The position numbers and the translations under genes were made by a program. Below the pieces are notes generated by a model. It did not search any database. It was not told the DNA's origin and saw only the letters and a list, made by a program, of their open reading frames with translations. From Acinetobacter tandoii DSM 14970 = CIP 107469 (GTDB lineage Bacteria; Pseudomonadota; Gammaproteobacteria; Pseudomonadales; Moraxellaceae), in NCBI RefSeq assembly GCF_000400735.1, contig NZ_KE007371.1:208702-272701 (forward strand): DNA of 64,000 bases. The letters are read 5' to 3'. Shown piece by piece: positions 36,486 to 45,279 of this stretch (within the stretch, counting starts at the first letter, position 1; each line of letters opens with the position of its first letter).

Positions 36486-36950
36486 TCAGTATTCTCCCAT
36501 TGCAATACGTCGGGTGAGCTGTTCCAGACGATCGACTTTCTGACTTTGTGGCAAAACACGGCAGACCATTGCAGCAGTATAATCGAGTGCAGTATTGGGA
36601 ATAATCGGGCGAGCCTGACTGGCAGCATAATTCTGGCTACTCATTAAGGAACCATTTTTCTTGAAATTAGCCGAGGAGCGAATGCTATATTGTTCACTCT
36701 CACAGCCCACACGGTACAAGGCCAAGGAATAATCACCCAGTTCCAAGCCATCTTTTTCTTTGTCATTTTTAATTAAATACTTGACCCAGTATTCAACTTC
36801 ATTGCTTTTTGCATCAAGTACTCTCACCCGATTAAAATCGACATAAATATATTGCGAGTGATCATAATTTGCATTGACGTAGGTCCACTCGGCACATGCA
36901 AACACACTCCAAAATAAACTGACAAAACTGATCAGCACACGATTTAACAC
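36486..36950 (-). CDS. Exported small protein, surface-adhesin E-like
   Basis: 154 residues. A signal peptide (VLISFVSLFWSVFACA) is followed by EWTYVNANYDHSQYIYVDFNRV, then a beta-rich region (VEYWVKYLIKND, YSLALYRVGCESEQYSI) and a final RVLPQSQKV helix. The pattern of a stress-type Tyr/Trp start and a single Cys pair resembles the small surface-adhesin protein E family of Acinetobacter and Haemophilus, but this is only a general likeness. It is convergent with the LysR gene. Its function is unknown. Confidence 0.6.
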   Translation of the reverse strand: MLNRVLISFVSLFWSVFACAEWTYVNANYDHSQYIYVDFNRVRVLDAKSNEVEYWVKYLIKNDKEKDGLELGDYSLALYRVGCESEQYSIRSSANFKKNGSLMSSQNYAASQARPIIPNTALDYTAAMVCRVLPQSQKVDRLEQLTRRIAMGEY

Positions 36951-37110
36951 AATACTATCCCCCCAGATAGGCGCAAGGGATTATAGCAACTCCACCGCTT
37001 AAATCACATGATAAAATCAAACTAAGATACTGAAATAATTAAATTAATATAAATTTTATTTCAGCATTTTCAGCACAGATTCAGTGATATTACTATGACT
37101 GGTTGGCACT

Positions 37111-38037
37111 CTAAATCGACTCTGAGGAATATTTAGCACCCTGATGGCAAACCATTTGCAAAATGCTGGCAAAATTGATGGCCAGTTGTGTTGCCAAATG
37201 CTGTTTATAAATTACAGCCAGCCCAACTGTAGGTACAGGCTCGGCAAAAGGTCGATAAACCACACCCTGAATTTGTAATTGCTGCGAAGATTCAGGCACC
37301 ATCGATACCCCTAAATTAGCCGCCACCAAAGATAAAATCGAGACAATCTGTGGTGCACTCTGCCCCAGTTTGGGTTCAAAGCCTGCTTGTTGACAAGCAT
37401 CAGTTACCGCATCATATAAGCCTGCACTCACACTGCGGGGAGACAAAATCATTTCGTGCTCACATAAGCAGGTCACCTGTAAAGGTTGCTCACCATGCGC
37501 TAAATCACGGCGTACAGAAACCGCTGCAATTAATGCTTCATTCAACAACTCTTGCATGGCTAAACTGCTATGAATTTGTCGAGGTGGACGAATAATGGCA
37601 ATATCTAGGCGGTCTTCCAGCACATAGTCAATTAATTTGAGAGAATTGGCTTCTTCTAGTTTTAATCCAACTTGGGGGTACTGCTGCTGATAACGACGAA
37701 TGCTTTCTGGAATTAAAGGGTTCAGCATTGAAGTGCCTGTAAAGCCTAAACGCAACTGCCCCACTTCACCATTGGAAACATGGCGTGCCAACTGAATGGC
37801 ATCGTCCAATTGATGTTGTAACGGTTCCACCGCAGTGAGAAAAGCTTGTCCCACTTCGGTCAGCACCACGCCTTGCGAGGTTCGCAGGAACAAGTCTGCA
37901 CCAATACACTCTTCCAGATCACGGATTTGCATACTCAAGGGCGGTTGACTCATGCACAAGCGTTGGGCCGCGCGGGTAAAGTTTTTTTCTTCAGCCACGG
38001 TTAAAAAATAGCGGATATGGCGCAGCTCTATATTCAT
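37111..38037 (-). CDS. LysR-family regulator, divergent from an MFS exporter (YnfL-like arrangement)
   Basis: 308 residues. The N-terminal helix-turn-helix reads MNIELRHIRYFLTVAEEKNF, then AAQRLCMSQPPLSMQIRDLE. The effector domain follows the BenM/CatM-like layout. The adjacent MFS gene is read in the opposite direction, as in the enterobacterial ynfL/ynfM pair, so control of that transporter is likely. The inducer is unknown. Confidence 0.85.
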   Translation of the reverse strand: MNIELRHIRYFLTVAEEKNFTRAAQRLCMSQPPLSMQIRDLEECIGADLFLRTSQGVVLTEVGQAFLTAVEPLQHQLDDAIQLARHVSNGEVGQLRLGFTGTSMLNPLIPESIRRYQQQYPQVGLKLEEANSLKLIDYVLEDRLDIAIIRPPRQIHSSLAMQELLNEALIAAVSVRRDLAHGEQPLQVTCLCEHEMILSPRSVSAGLYDAVTDACQQAGFEPKLGQSAPQIVSILSLVAANLGVSMVPESSQQLQIQGVVYRPFAEPVPTVGLAVIYKQHLATQLAINFASILQMVCHQGAKYSSESI

Positions 38038-38152
38038 ATATAAAACATATATTGCTATAGACTCAAATATATTAGAAGGATGACCTTCTCGCTGCTAGGC
38101 TTATTCTGTAAATGATCATACAAGCCAAAGACTTTGGCTGTTGGAAATTCAG

Positions 38153-39397
38153 ATGCTTAGCCCCGCTTCTTCAAGTCCAGAACTTGAGCCAATCTCCCCT
38201 TTATCCGAATCTTGGATTGAATCGGGTACAAGCACTTATTACCGTGCAGGGCTGGCCCTGTTCTTGGTGGGATTTGCCAGTTTCTCCCTGATTTATTGTG
38301 TACAACCTTTACTGCCTGCTTTTACCCAGACCTTTGCGGTGAGCCCTGCCAATAGCGCATTGGCATTGTCGCTGACCACTGCTTTCTTGGCAGTTTCCAT
38401 TGTGCTCTCCAGTGCTTTTTCACAAGCTTTAGGTCGGGGTAATGTCATTTTCATGTCCATGGCTTGTGCGGCTGGACTGAATATCTTGGCGATGTTTATT
38501 CCCCACTGGCATACCTTTCTCGCTACACGTGCACTGGAAGGGTTTGTCTTAGGTGGGGTTCCTGCCGTCACCATGGCATGGATTGCAGAAGAAATGGATC
38601 CCAAAGCCTTGGCACAAACTATGGGACTGTATATTGCGGGAACGGCTTTTGGCGGCATGATGGGACGGGTTGGCATGGGGATGCTGATTGAATGGGTCAA
38701 CTGGCAAACAGCCTTAGGTTTATTGGGTCTATTGTGTTTATTCTGTGCCTTCGGCTTTATTCTGCTACTCCCTCCCTCACGACACTTCGTTGCCAAAAAA
38801 GGGCTAAATTTAAATTTTCATGTGCAAGCATGGTGTGCTCATCTGCGCAATCGCTCATTACTGCGTCTCTATGCGCTAGGTTTTGTGTTGACCAGTATCT
38901 TTGTAACTCTATTTAACTACATTACTTTCCGTCTCGATGCGGCTCCGTATTTTTTGAGTCAAACCCAAATCAGCTTAATTTTTCTTTCTTATAGTTTAGG
39001 TATGGTGTCTTCATCATTGGCCGCTCGTCTGGCACAACGCTATGGCCGACAAAGTATAGTGATTCTCGGCTTTATCATTATGGGATTAGGCATTGCCTGT
39101 ACCTTAGCGCAAAACCTCTGGGTCATTATTTTAGGCGTAGCATTGATTACTACAGGTTTCTTTATTGCCCACGCCCTCTGTAGTGGTTTGGTCGGTGCTA
39201 CAGCCCAAGACAACAAAGGACATGCGACTTCGTTATATTTACTGTTTTACTACCTCGGTTCCAGCATCATCGGTTCAGCAGGAGGATGGTTCTGGTTACA
39301 TGCAGGATGGTTAGGCGTTGTTCTCTTGGCAATGCTCTTGGTGTTTGCAGGTATTGGACTCAGCCTCATTAAAGTTTCCCCTCTACACCAGACTTAA
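38153..39397 (+). CDS. MFS transporter, YnfM-like
   Basis: About 414 residues with twelve hydrophobic segments. A 30-residue cytoplasmic N-terminus is followed by TM1 (ALFLVGFASFSLIYCVQPLL), the usual MFS loop 2-3 with ALGRGNVIF, and AEEMDPKALAQTMGLYIAGTAFGGMMGR in TM5. It resembles the YnfM/arabinose-efflux group. The frame opens with a TTG at 38141; the ATG at 38153 is preferred. The LysR gene upstream is its likely regulator. Its substrate is unknown. Confidence 0.8.
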   Translation: MLSPASSSPELEPISPLSESWIESGTSTYYRAGLALFLVGFASFSLIYCVQPLLPAFTQTFAVSPANSALALSLTTAFLAVSIVLSSAFSQALGRGNVIFMSMACAAGLNILAMFIPHWHTFLATRALEGFVLGGVPAVTMAWIAEEMDPKALAQTMGLYIAGTAFGGMMGRVGMGMLIEWVNWQTALGLLGLLCLFCAFGFILLLPPSRHFVAKKGLNLNFHVQAWCAHLRNRSLLRLYALGFVLTSIFVTLFNYITFRLDAAPYFLSQTQISLIFLSYSLGMVSSSLAARLAQRYGRQSIVILGFIIMGLGIACTLAQNLWVIILGVALITTGFFIAHALCSGLVGATAQDNKGHATSLYLLFYYLGSSIIGSAGGWFWLHAGWLGVVLLAMLLVFAGIGLSLIKVSPLHQT

Positions 39398-39430
39398 CTT
39401 TTCAAATCAATCGAGGAACATATTTTTATC

Positions 39431-39757
39431 ATGTTGAGCTTATTTGTTTATGGCACCCTTGGACCAAACCGCCCTAATGCGCATATTTTAGAAAATATGG
39501 GTGGGACATGGGCAACAGCCTATGTACATAGCGAATTACATGCCAAAGGTTGGGGCGCAGCATTAGGTTTTCCCGGTATTCTGCTCAATGAAAATGCTTC
39601 TACTGTACAAGGCTTTGTGTTTTTCTCGGAAAATTTAGCCCAACATTGGACAATGCTCGATGAATTTGAAGGCGAAGGTTATGTTCGTAGCCCAGTACAG
39701 GCCACTTTAATTGAGACAGGTGAATGTATTAACACTTGGATTTACAGTCTAAAATAG
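39431..39757 (+). CDS. Gamma-glutamylcyclotransferase-like protein
   Basis: 108 residues with the BtrG/YtfP fold markers: the N-terminal FVYGTLGPNRPN loop that binds the glutamyl group, and the acidic LDEFEGEGYVR block whose Glu is the general acid-base. Members cyclise gamma-glutamyl compounds to 5-oxoproline. It is 33 bases after the MFS gene and probably on the same transcript. The substrate is unknown. Confidence 0.8.
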   Translation: MLSLFVYGTLGPNRPNAHILENMGGTWATAYVHSELHAKGWGAALGFPGILLNENASTVQGFVFFSENLAQHWTMLDEFEGEGYVRSPVQATLIETGECINTWIYSLK

Positions 39758-39883
39758 CTTTCTTTTTATACAAAAATAGCTGATGAGTCGAAACTTAGAT
39801 TCAGTTCATAACGCTGAACATTCAATCGGTTATTTTTTGGCTTGCATTCAAAACAACTTAATGTAAAATGCACAGCACAAGAT

Positions 39884-39959
<76 letters not shown>

Positions 39960-39967
39960 TTTACTTA

Positions 39968-39994
39968 AGCTCACTATTTATTAGTGGGCTTTTG
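39968..39994 (+). terminator. Terminator after tRNA-Thr
   Basis: An AGCTCACT/AGTGGGCT stem with a seven-base loop is followed by TTTTGTTGTTT. Confidence 0.65.
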
Positions 39995-40015
39995 TTGTTT
40001 TTAAACCTGCATTTT

Positions 40016-40855
40016 TTATTTCTTCTGTGCTGTCACTTGCACATACCGCACTACGCCTTGCATCCATAATTTCTGACACAGTTTTGCTGTCAACTGAATC
40101 TTCATTACATCAAAAGCTGTATATTGCTCTTCAGTCTGCGGTGCTGTTGTCTGCTGCTGAATATATTGGGAAAAACCACCCAATACAGCTTCAGAGAAAT
40201 CTTCAATTTGAATCTGTTCAAAACCTGCTTGTACCAACTGTTGCTGTACAGCAACGTTATCAGACAAGTTTTTTAAATTCACATCGGCAGCTTTAAGCAA
40301 CAAGGCCAACTGTATTTTTTCCGCGACATTTAAATTCAAAAACTTCGGGCTTAAAATTAAGTAATGAAATGCCAAACGCCCTTTTGAATTTAAAACGGGT
40401 GCAACTGAATTTAAAAATGAATTCAAACTACTGTGATAGGCCGCATCGATACACAGCACCACATCAAAAGCTTGCTGAAAGGAAATTTGTTTTAAATTTA
40501 AAAAAGAGTGGCAATGAATAGCCTTCAGTTGAGGAATTGCTGTTTGAATTTTTTGTATATATTTAGGTTGTAATTCAACCGCTTCAATATGTTGTATCTG
40601 ATACTGTTGCTGCCAATGCAACAGGCTCGCCCCCTGTCCACAGCCCAAATCCAGTACATGATCTGATGCGGTTAATTGCACACTGTGGGCCAAATGATCG
40701 GCAAGGGCACGGCAAGCTTCAGGATAGGTCTGATTCGTTTCAGACCAGTATCCCAGATTGCTCCAAGCCAGTTCGCTGCTGTCCCCTAATAATTTTGCAT
40801 TGATGGCATATTTATGTTGGGAAACCTCTGTGCGAAGCTGTTGGAGCCATTTCAT
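40016..40855 (-). CDS. Class I SAM-dependent methyltransferase next to a flavin oxidase
   Basis: About 279 residues. SAM motif I is VLDLGCGQGASLLHW near residue 81, with VVLCIDAAYHS as motif II/III. The overall layout resembles the cyclopropane-fatty-acid synthase-like and small-molecule methyltransferases. The ATG at 40855 lies only 4 bases after the oxidase stop codon; an in-frame TTG/ATG further up would overlap it. Co-transcription with the flavoprotein suggests they modify the same lipid or metabolite, which is not identifiable. Confidence 0.75.
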   Translation of the reverse strand: MKWLQQLRTEVSQHKYAINAKLLGDSSELAWSNLGYWSETNQTYPEACRALADHLAHSVQLTASDHVLDLGCGQGASLLHWQQQYQIQHIEAVELQPKYIQKIQTAIPQLKAIHCHSFLNLKQISFQQAFDVVLCIDAAYHSSLNSFLNSVAPVLNSKGRLAFHYLILSPKFLNLNVAEKIQLALLLKAADVNLKNLSDNVAVQQQLVQAGFEQIQIEDFSEAVLGGFSQYIQQQTTAPQTEEQYTAFDVMKIQLTAKLCQKLWMQGVVRYVQVTAQKK

Positions 40856-40859
40856 GAAC

Positions 40860-42158
40860 TTAGTAGCCGAGTTGCGGAGCAACCTCTACTTTAGGCTTTA
40901 AGCCAACGAACGGCAATGGCGCACCAAAAATCTCAGCAATATTCATGGCAGAGGTCACCGCCGATTCCAAGATTGGCAAACCATCACACGACCAAGAACC
41001 ACAATAGAATACTTTGCGATCAGGTTGCTTATGACGTTCTTGCAACTGTTTATTCAATGCCACGGTTTCCGAGTTCACCACCGCACGGGTTAATGTTACG
41101 CTTGAAATGATCTTTTTCGGATCAATTTCAGTCACAGGACGCCAAGTTTGGAACACAGGATTTTTACCCACGAGGCTTGGCTCAACTGCGTTTAACCAGA
41201 CTGTGAATTGCTGACGGGTAAACTTACGATCCATCATATAACTCAACACTGCCCAGTCTTTACGCTTCGGTGGCATAACAGACGTGTCGGTATGAATGAC
41301 CAATTGACCTTGTTCAAATTTAAATTGCTTTAATAAATCAATGTCGTCTTTAAATTGTGCTTGATCAAGGAAAGTATCAATTTTGTTGGTTGGTGTTGCA
41401 ATCACAGCACGGTCAAACTGGTAGGTTTCACCTGCCGAATTTTCAACCTGTACTTTATCGCCTTGCTGTTTCACATGGGTGATGGCAGAGCCACTACGGA
41501 TTTCAATACCTTGTATCAACTTATCAACTAAGGCTGGTGTACCCCCCTGCATACGCAATAAAGCATCTCCATCCGTGAGTTGACGCAAGAAGGTCAACAA
41601 CGGTTTTGCGGGCCAATCACCAATGGTTTTTGGATTACAAGTACAAATGGTATATAGCACTGGCATTACTGCACCATGCCAGAAGACTTCTTCAATATCA
41701 TTCTGATTAATGAATTCTGCCAAAGTAATCTCTTGATTCTCAGATTTAAAAAATTGAGAAATCGCAGTTTTTAACTGCAACATGCCTTTAACCAAGCGCC
41801 AACCATATTGTTTGATGCCTTTACGGTTATTGATAATTGGGAAATTACCAATACGGGTACGGGTGGTGGTGAGCCATGTTTCAGTTTTATCTTCAAATAA
41901 CCAGCTACATGCCATATAGGTTCGTACTGGATAAGTTTGAATACCTAAATAGGTTGCTAAACTTAAGGTGTTTTTCCATAAATGCGGATTCATGACACGC
42001 AAAGGTGCATCAATCAACCCACCTTCAAATTCGGTGCTGTGACTGTCCATTCCACGCCCTGGTAGGGCTTCAAAAATTGTAATGTTATGTCCAGCATCTT
42101 TAAGAATTCTCGCAGTAGCCAGTCCAGCCATGCCACTACCAATAACTGCAATATCCAA
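40860..42158 (-). CDS. FAD-dependent amine oxidase-like oxidoreductase
   Basis: 432 residues. The dinucleotide motif IAVIGSGMAGLATARILKDA opens the protein, followed by ITIFEALPGRGMDSHS and a C-terminal YCGSWSCDGLPILESAVTSA FAD-binding block, as in NAD(P)-binding Rossmann/amine oxidase flavoproteins related to phytoene desaturase. It is the first gene of a pair with the methyltransferase. The substrate is unknown. Confidence 0.8.
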   Translation of the reverse strand: MDIAVIGSGMAGLATARILKDAGHNITIFEALPGRGMDSHSTEFEGGLIDAPLRVMNPHLWKNTLSLATYLGIQTYPVRTYMACSWLFEDKTETWLTTTRTRIGNFPIINNRKGIKQYGWRLVKGMLQLKTAISQFFKSENQEITLAEFINQNDIEEVFWHGAVMPVLYTICTCNPKTIGDWPAKPLLTFLRQLTDGDALLRMQGGTPALVDKLIQGIEIRSGSAITHVKQQGDKVQVENSAGETYQFDRAVIATPTNKIDTFLDQAQFKDDIDLLKQFKFEQGQLVIHTDTSVMPPKRKDWAVLSYMMDRKFTRQQFTVWLNAVEPSLVGKNPVFQTWRPVTEIDPKKIISSVTLTRAVVNSETVALNKQLQERHKQPDRKVFYCGSWSCDGLPILESAVTSAMNIAEIFGAPLPFVGLKPKVEVAPQLGY

Positions 42159-42519
42159 AGTTATTATCCGTCAGTTACACATTAAGGAAATTATGTACTA
42201 CAGGGCGACAAAACAGACTATTAAAAAATGCCAGAATCCATGCTTTTAAAATTCGTTAACAATTTAATTAAAGCTTGCTGGCTTTATTACTTTTTTATGC
42301 TTATTTTTTAAACAAAGTCTTTTTTTAAAGAATATATACTTTATTTTTTGTTTAAAATTAGCAACTTAAATCGATGTACTTTTTACATCCCGTTTTACAA
42401 ATAATAAAAAAGTAGGTATCATGCACCACATAAAAATGATAAATTCATCACACTAACCAAAATATAGCACTACGCAAATTTAGATAACATCTGTGTCATC
42501 TACAACAAAGCTTAAAGCG
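42159..42519. other. Gene-free AT-rich region upstream of the flavin oxidase gene
   Basis: No gene is seen. The part near 42159-42260 should carry the minus-strand promoter of the oxidase pair. The rest is rich in A and T tracts (for example around 42290-42360) without a repeat I could align. Confidence 0.6.
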
Positions 42520-42550
42520 CAAAAAGCCCCGAATGACTTCGGGGCTTCTT
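42520..42550 (-). terminator. Terminator after the pirin gene
   Basis: An AAGCCCCGAA/TTCGGGGCTT stem with a TGAC loop is followed on the minus strand by TTTTTG. Confidence 0.85.
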
Positions 42551-42591
42551 CTTTTTTCTAGCAGTTACTACATTCAGATTGGCTGAATTGC

Positions 42592-43476
42592 TTAGCGATG
42601 ATGTTCCTGAACTGGAATCTCACCAAATTTACCTTGATTGAAATCTTCAAAGGCCTGAATAATTTCCTGTTTGGTGTTCATCACAAACGGACCATAACCC
42701 TGAATTGGTTCATTCAACGGTTTTCCTGTCAAAATTAAGAATTTCGCATCCGTAAGCGCTTCCAACTGAATCTGTGGTTCAGCATCATGTGCAAATAACA
42801 CAATCGAGTTATCCAACACTTTTTGATGACCATTCAGTAGCATTTCACCTTGTAACACCACGACTAAGGTGTTGTGATCGACTGGCACAAATACGTCTTG
42901 GCGGTGACCTGCTTTCAGCACACCATCCCAGACATTCACTGGACTAAAGGTTGACGCTGCACCTTGCTGCTCTGCATACGTACCCGCAATCACACGTAAA
43001 TGCCCAGCTTCATCTTCAAAGTGAATCACAGGAATTTCTTGAGCTTGAATGGCTTGATATTGCGGGGCTGTCATTTTATCGGCTGCGGGTAAATTTACCC
43101 ACAACTGGGCCATTTCAAACAAACCGCCTTTCTGCGCAAACTTAGTCGAGTGAAATTCCTCATGCACCAAACCTGAACCCGCAGTCATCCACTGCACATC
43201 GCCCGTTTGGATCGTGCCACCACCGCCACTAGAATCTTTATGTGTGACTGCACCTTGATAGGCAATGGTCACGGTTTCAAAGCCACGGTGCGGATGTGAA
43301 CCCACACCATGCTGCTCTTTGGTAGGTGTAAATGGATACGGCGCAACATAATCTAACAACAAAAATGGGCTAATCGCTTGTCCTAAACGGTCATAAGAAA
43401 ACAGGTTTCTCACTGGAAAACCATCACCGACCCAATGCATATTTTGGTTACGGTACACACCTGTAATTTTTTTCAT
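42592..43476 (-). CDS. Pirin family protein
   Basis: 294 residues, a bicupin of the pirin family. The metal-binding motif of the N-terminal cupin is HPHRGFETVTIAY followed by HKDSSGGGGTIQTGDVQWMTAGSG (with the conserved His/Glu ligands), and VHEEFHS comes later. Family members bind iron, and some have quercetinase activity. The frame opens at 43506, but the ATG at 43476 has AGGAG 9 bases before it and is preferred. It is divergent from ycaC. Confidence 0.85.
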   Translation of the reverse strand: MKKITGVYRNQNMHWVGDGFPVRNLFSYDRLGQAISPFLLLDYVAPYPFTPTKEQHGVGSHPHRGFETVTIAYQGAVTHKDSSGGGGTIQTGDVQWMTAGSGLVHEEFHSTKFAQKGGLFEMAQLWVNLPAADKMTAPQYQAIQAQEIPVIHFEDEAGHLRVIAGTYAEQQGAASTFSPVNVWDGVLKAGHRQDVFVPVDHNTLVVVLQGEMLLNGHQKVLDNSIVLFAHDAEPQIQLEALTDAKFLILTGKPLNEPIQGYGPFVMNTKQEIIQAFEDFNQGKFGEIPVQEHHR

Positions 43477-43783
43477 TTCAAAACTCCTATCTCTAGGATC
43501 TAACATGCAGTCATGTTAAGCATTTTAAAGTGCAGGACATAGTGAGCTTATGCGATACACCATCCTATTTTTACAACAATCTCTCCAGCATATTGAATTT
43601 ATATGTTTTTATTTTCGTATCGAGTGCAACAACAAAACTATCTCAAAAATAAGACAATCTTTCCCAAGATCATCCTTTAAGCTTAATTACAACTCTGCTT
43701 AATATAACAACAACGCAACCATGCGCTAAACATAATTATGAGCATGGCTGAGTTCTCTATTCATCCACTAAAGTAATAAGAAA

Positions 43784-44410
43784 ATGGGTAAACCTTATAC
43801 TCGCTTAGATAAAAATAATGCTGCCGTTTTGTTGGTCGATCATCAAACTGGACTGTTGTCCTTGGTACGTGACATCGATCCCGATAAATTCAAAAACAAT
43901 GTACTGGCTTTGGCCGATGCTGCTAAATATTTTAATTTGCCTACCATTCTGACCACCAGTTTTGAAAATGGTCCAAATGGTCCGCTTATTCCAGAATTAA
44001 AAACCATGTTCCCTGATGCTCCCTACGTTGCTCGACCAGGACAGATCAATGCGTGGGACAATGAAGACTTTGTCAAAGCCATTAAAGCTAAAGGTAAAAA
44101 GCAACTGATTATTGCAGGTGTCGTGACCGAGGTCTGTGTGGCTTTTCCAGCACTATCCGCACTAGAAGAGGATTTTGAAGTATTTGTGATTACCGATGCT
44201 TCAGGCACGTTCAATGCCTTGACCCGTGATGCCGCATGGAAGCGTATGTCACAAGCAGGTGCACAACTCATGACATGGTTTGGCATGGCGTGTGAACTGC
44301 ATCGTGACTGGCGAAATGATATTGAAGGCTTGGGTACACTCTTCTCCAATCATATTCCTGATTATCGTAATTTAATGATTAGTTTTGATCAAAATAACCC
44401 ACAAAAGTAA
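43784..44410 (+). CDS. ycaC: Isochorismatase-family hydrolase YcaC
   Basis: 208 residues closely following E. coli YcaC throughout: KPYTRLDKNNAAVLLVDHQ, ILTTSFENGPNGPLIPEL, GQINAWDNEDFVKAI, and VTEVCVAFPALSA with the catalytic Cys. The C-terminus HRDWRNDIEGLGTLFSNH also matches. The active-site triad Asp-Lys-Cys of the cysteine hydrolase fold is present. The physiological substrate of YcaC is not settled. It is its own transcription unit, ended by the hairpin downstream. Confidence 0.9.
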   Translation: MGKPYTRLDKNNAAVLLVDHQTGLLSLVRDIDPDKFKNNVLALADAAKYFNLPTILTTSFENGPNGPLIPELKTMFPDAPYVARPGQINAWDNEDFVKAIKAKGKKQLIIAGVVTEVCVAFPALSALEEDFEVFVITDASGTFNALTRDAAWKRMSQAGAQLMTWFGMACELHRDWRNDIEGLGTLFSNHIPDYRNLMISFDQNNPQK

Positions 44411-44444
44411 TGCCCTGATTGCTGAAACACTGAAGTGATCATTT

Positions 44445-44478
44445 AAAAAAAATCCAGAACATCAGTTCTGGATTTTTT
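44445..44478. terminator. Bidirectional terminator between ycaC and ahpC
   Basis: An AATCCAGAAC/GTTCTGGATT stem with a four-base loop lies between A and T runs. It serves both convergent genes. Confidence 0.9.
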
Positions 44479-44497
44479 AAATTCAAAGTGTTTTGAC

Positions 44498-45061
44498 TTA
44501 GATTTTACCAATCAGATCAATCGATGGTGCCAAAGTCGCATCACCTTCTTTCCATTTTGCTGGGCAAACTTCACCAGGGTGTGCATGCACATACTGGGCT
44601 GCTTTAACTTTACGCAATAGTTCTTGCGCATCACGCCCCACACCGCCCGCATTAATTTCAATAATTTGGATTTTCCCCTCAGGATCAATCACAAATGTGC
44701 CACGATCTGCCAAACCTTCTGCTTCAATCAGCACTTCAAAGTTTTTCGCCAAAATCCATGTTGGATCACCAATCATGCTGTACTGAATTTTCTTAATTTC
44801 TTCTGAACTGTCATGCCATGCTTTATGCGTGAAATGGGTATCAGTCGAAACTGAATAGATCTCTACACCCATGTTTTGGAATTCTGCATAATGATCGGCT
44901 AAATCGCCTAATTCAGTTGGACATACAAAAGTAAAATCGGCAGGATAGAAAAACACAACCGACCATTTGCCATAAAAATTCTGTTCAGACACTTGAACAA
45001 ATTCACCATTTTTATAAGCCGTTGCGTTGAAGGGTTTGATTTCAGTATTGATTAAACTCAT
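44498..45061 (-). CDS. ahpC: Alkyl hydroperoxide reductase subunit C
   Basis: 187 residues of a 2-Cys peroxiredoxin. The peroxidatic Cys is in [16 protein letters not shown] (about residue 47) and the resolving Cys in [11 protein letters not shown] (about 166). It reduces organic peroxides and H2O2 in the cytoplasm. ahpF is not adjacent, as is common in Acinetobacter. The 120-base upstream stretch is AT-rich with an AAAACCG/CGGTTTT inverted pair, which may be regulatory. Confidence 0.95.
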   Translation of the reverse strand: MSLINTEIKPFNATAYKNGEFVQVSEQNFYGKWSVVFFYPADFTFVCPTELGDLADHYAEFQNMGVEIYSVSTDTHFTHKAWHDSSEEIKKIQYSMIGDPTWILAKNFEVLIEAEGLADRGTFVIDPEGKIQIIEINAGGVGRDAQELLRKVKAAQYVHAHPGEVCPAKWKEGDATLAPSIDLIGKI

Positions 45062-45225
45062 GTGCGGTTCCTCGGTATCAGTGACTGTATTTGTTTAACT
45101 TGAAACCAAGAATAAGAAATTTCCCCATATAGGTAAAACCGTAGTTTTTTATAATTTTAATCGGTTTTATAGATTTAAAATTTAGATGCTATTTTCCTTT
45201 TTAATGATTTTATCCGATACAAATA

Positions 45226-45263
45226 AAAATGCTGGTGACCACCAAAGCCATCACCAGCATTTT
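45226..45263 (-). terminator. Terminator of the gabTD operon
   Basis: An AAATGCTGGTGA/TCACCAGCATTT stem with a twelve-base loop ends in T on the minus strand. Confidence 0.8.
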
Positions 45264-45279
45264 CTATCAACAGCAAAGA

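Noticed and set aside
39779..39797. CTGATGAGTCGAAAC, which contains the conserved core words of a hammerhead ribozyme
   Set aside because: There is no room for stem II between the two core words, and the flanking bases do not form stems I and III with a cleavage-site GUC or similar. A chance match in the gap before tRNA-Thr.
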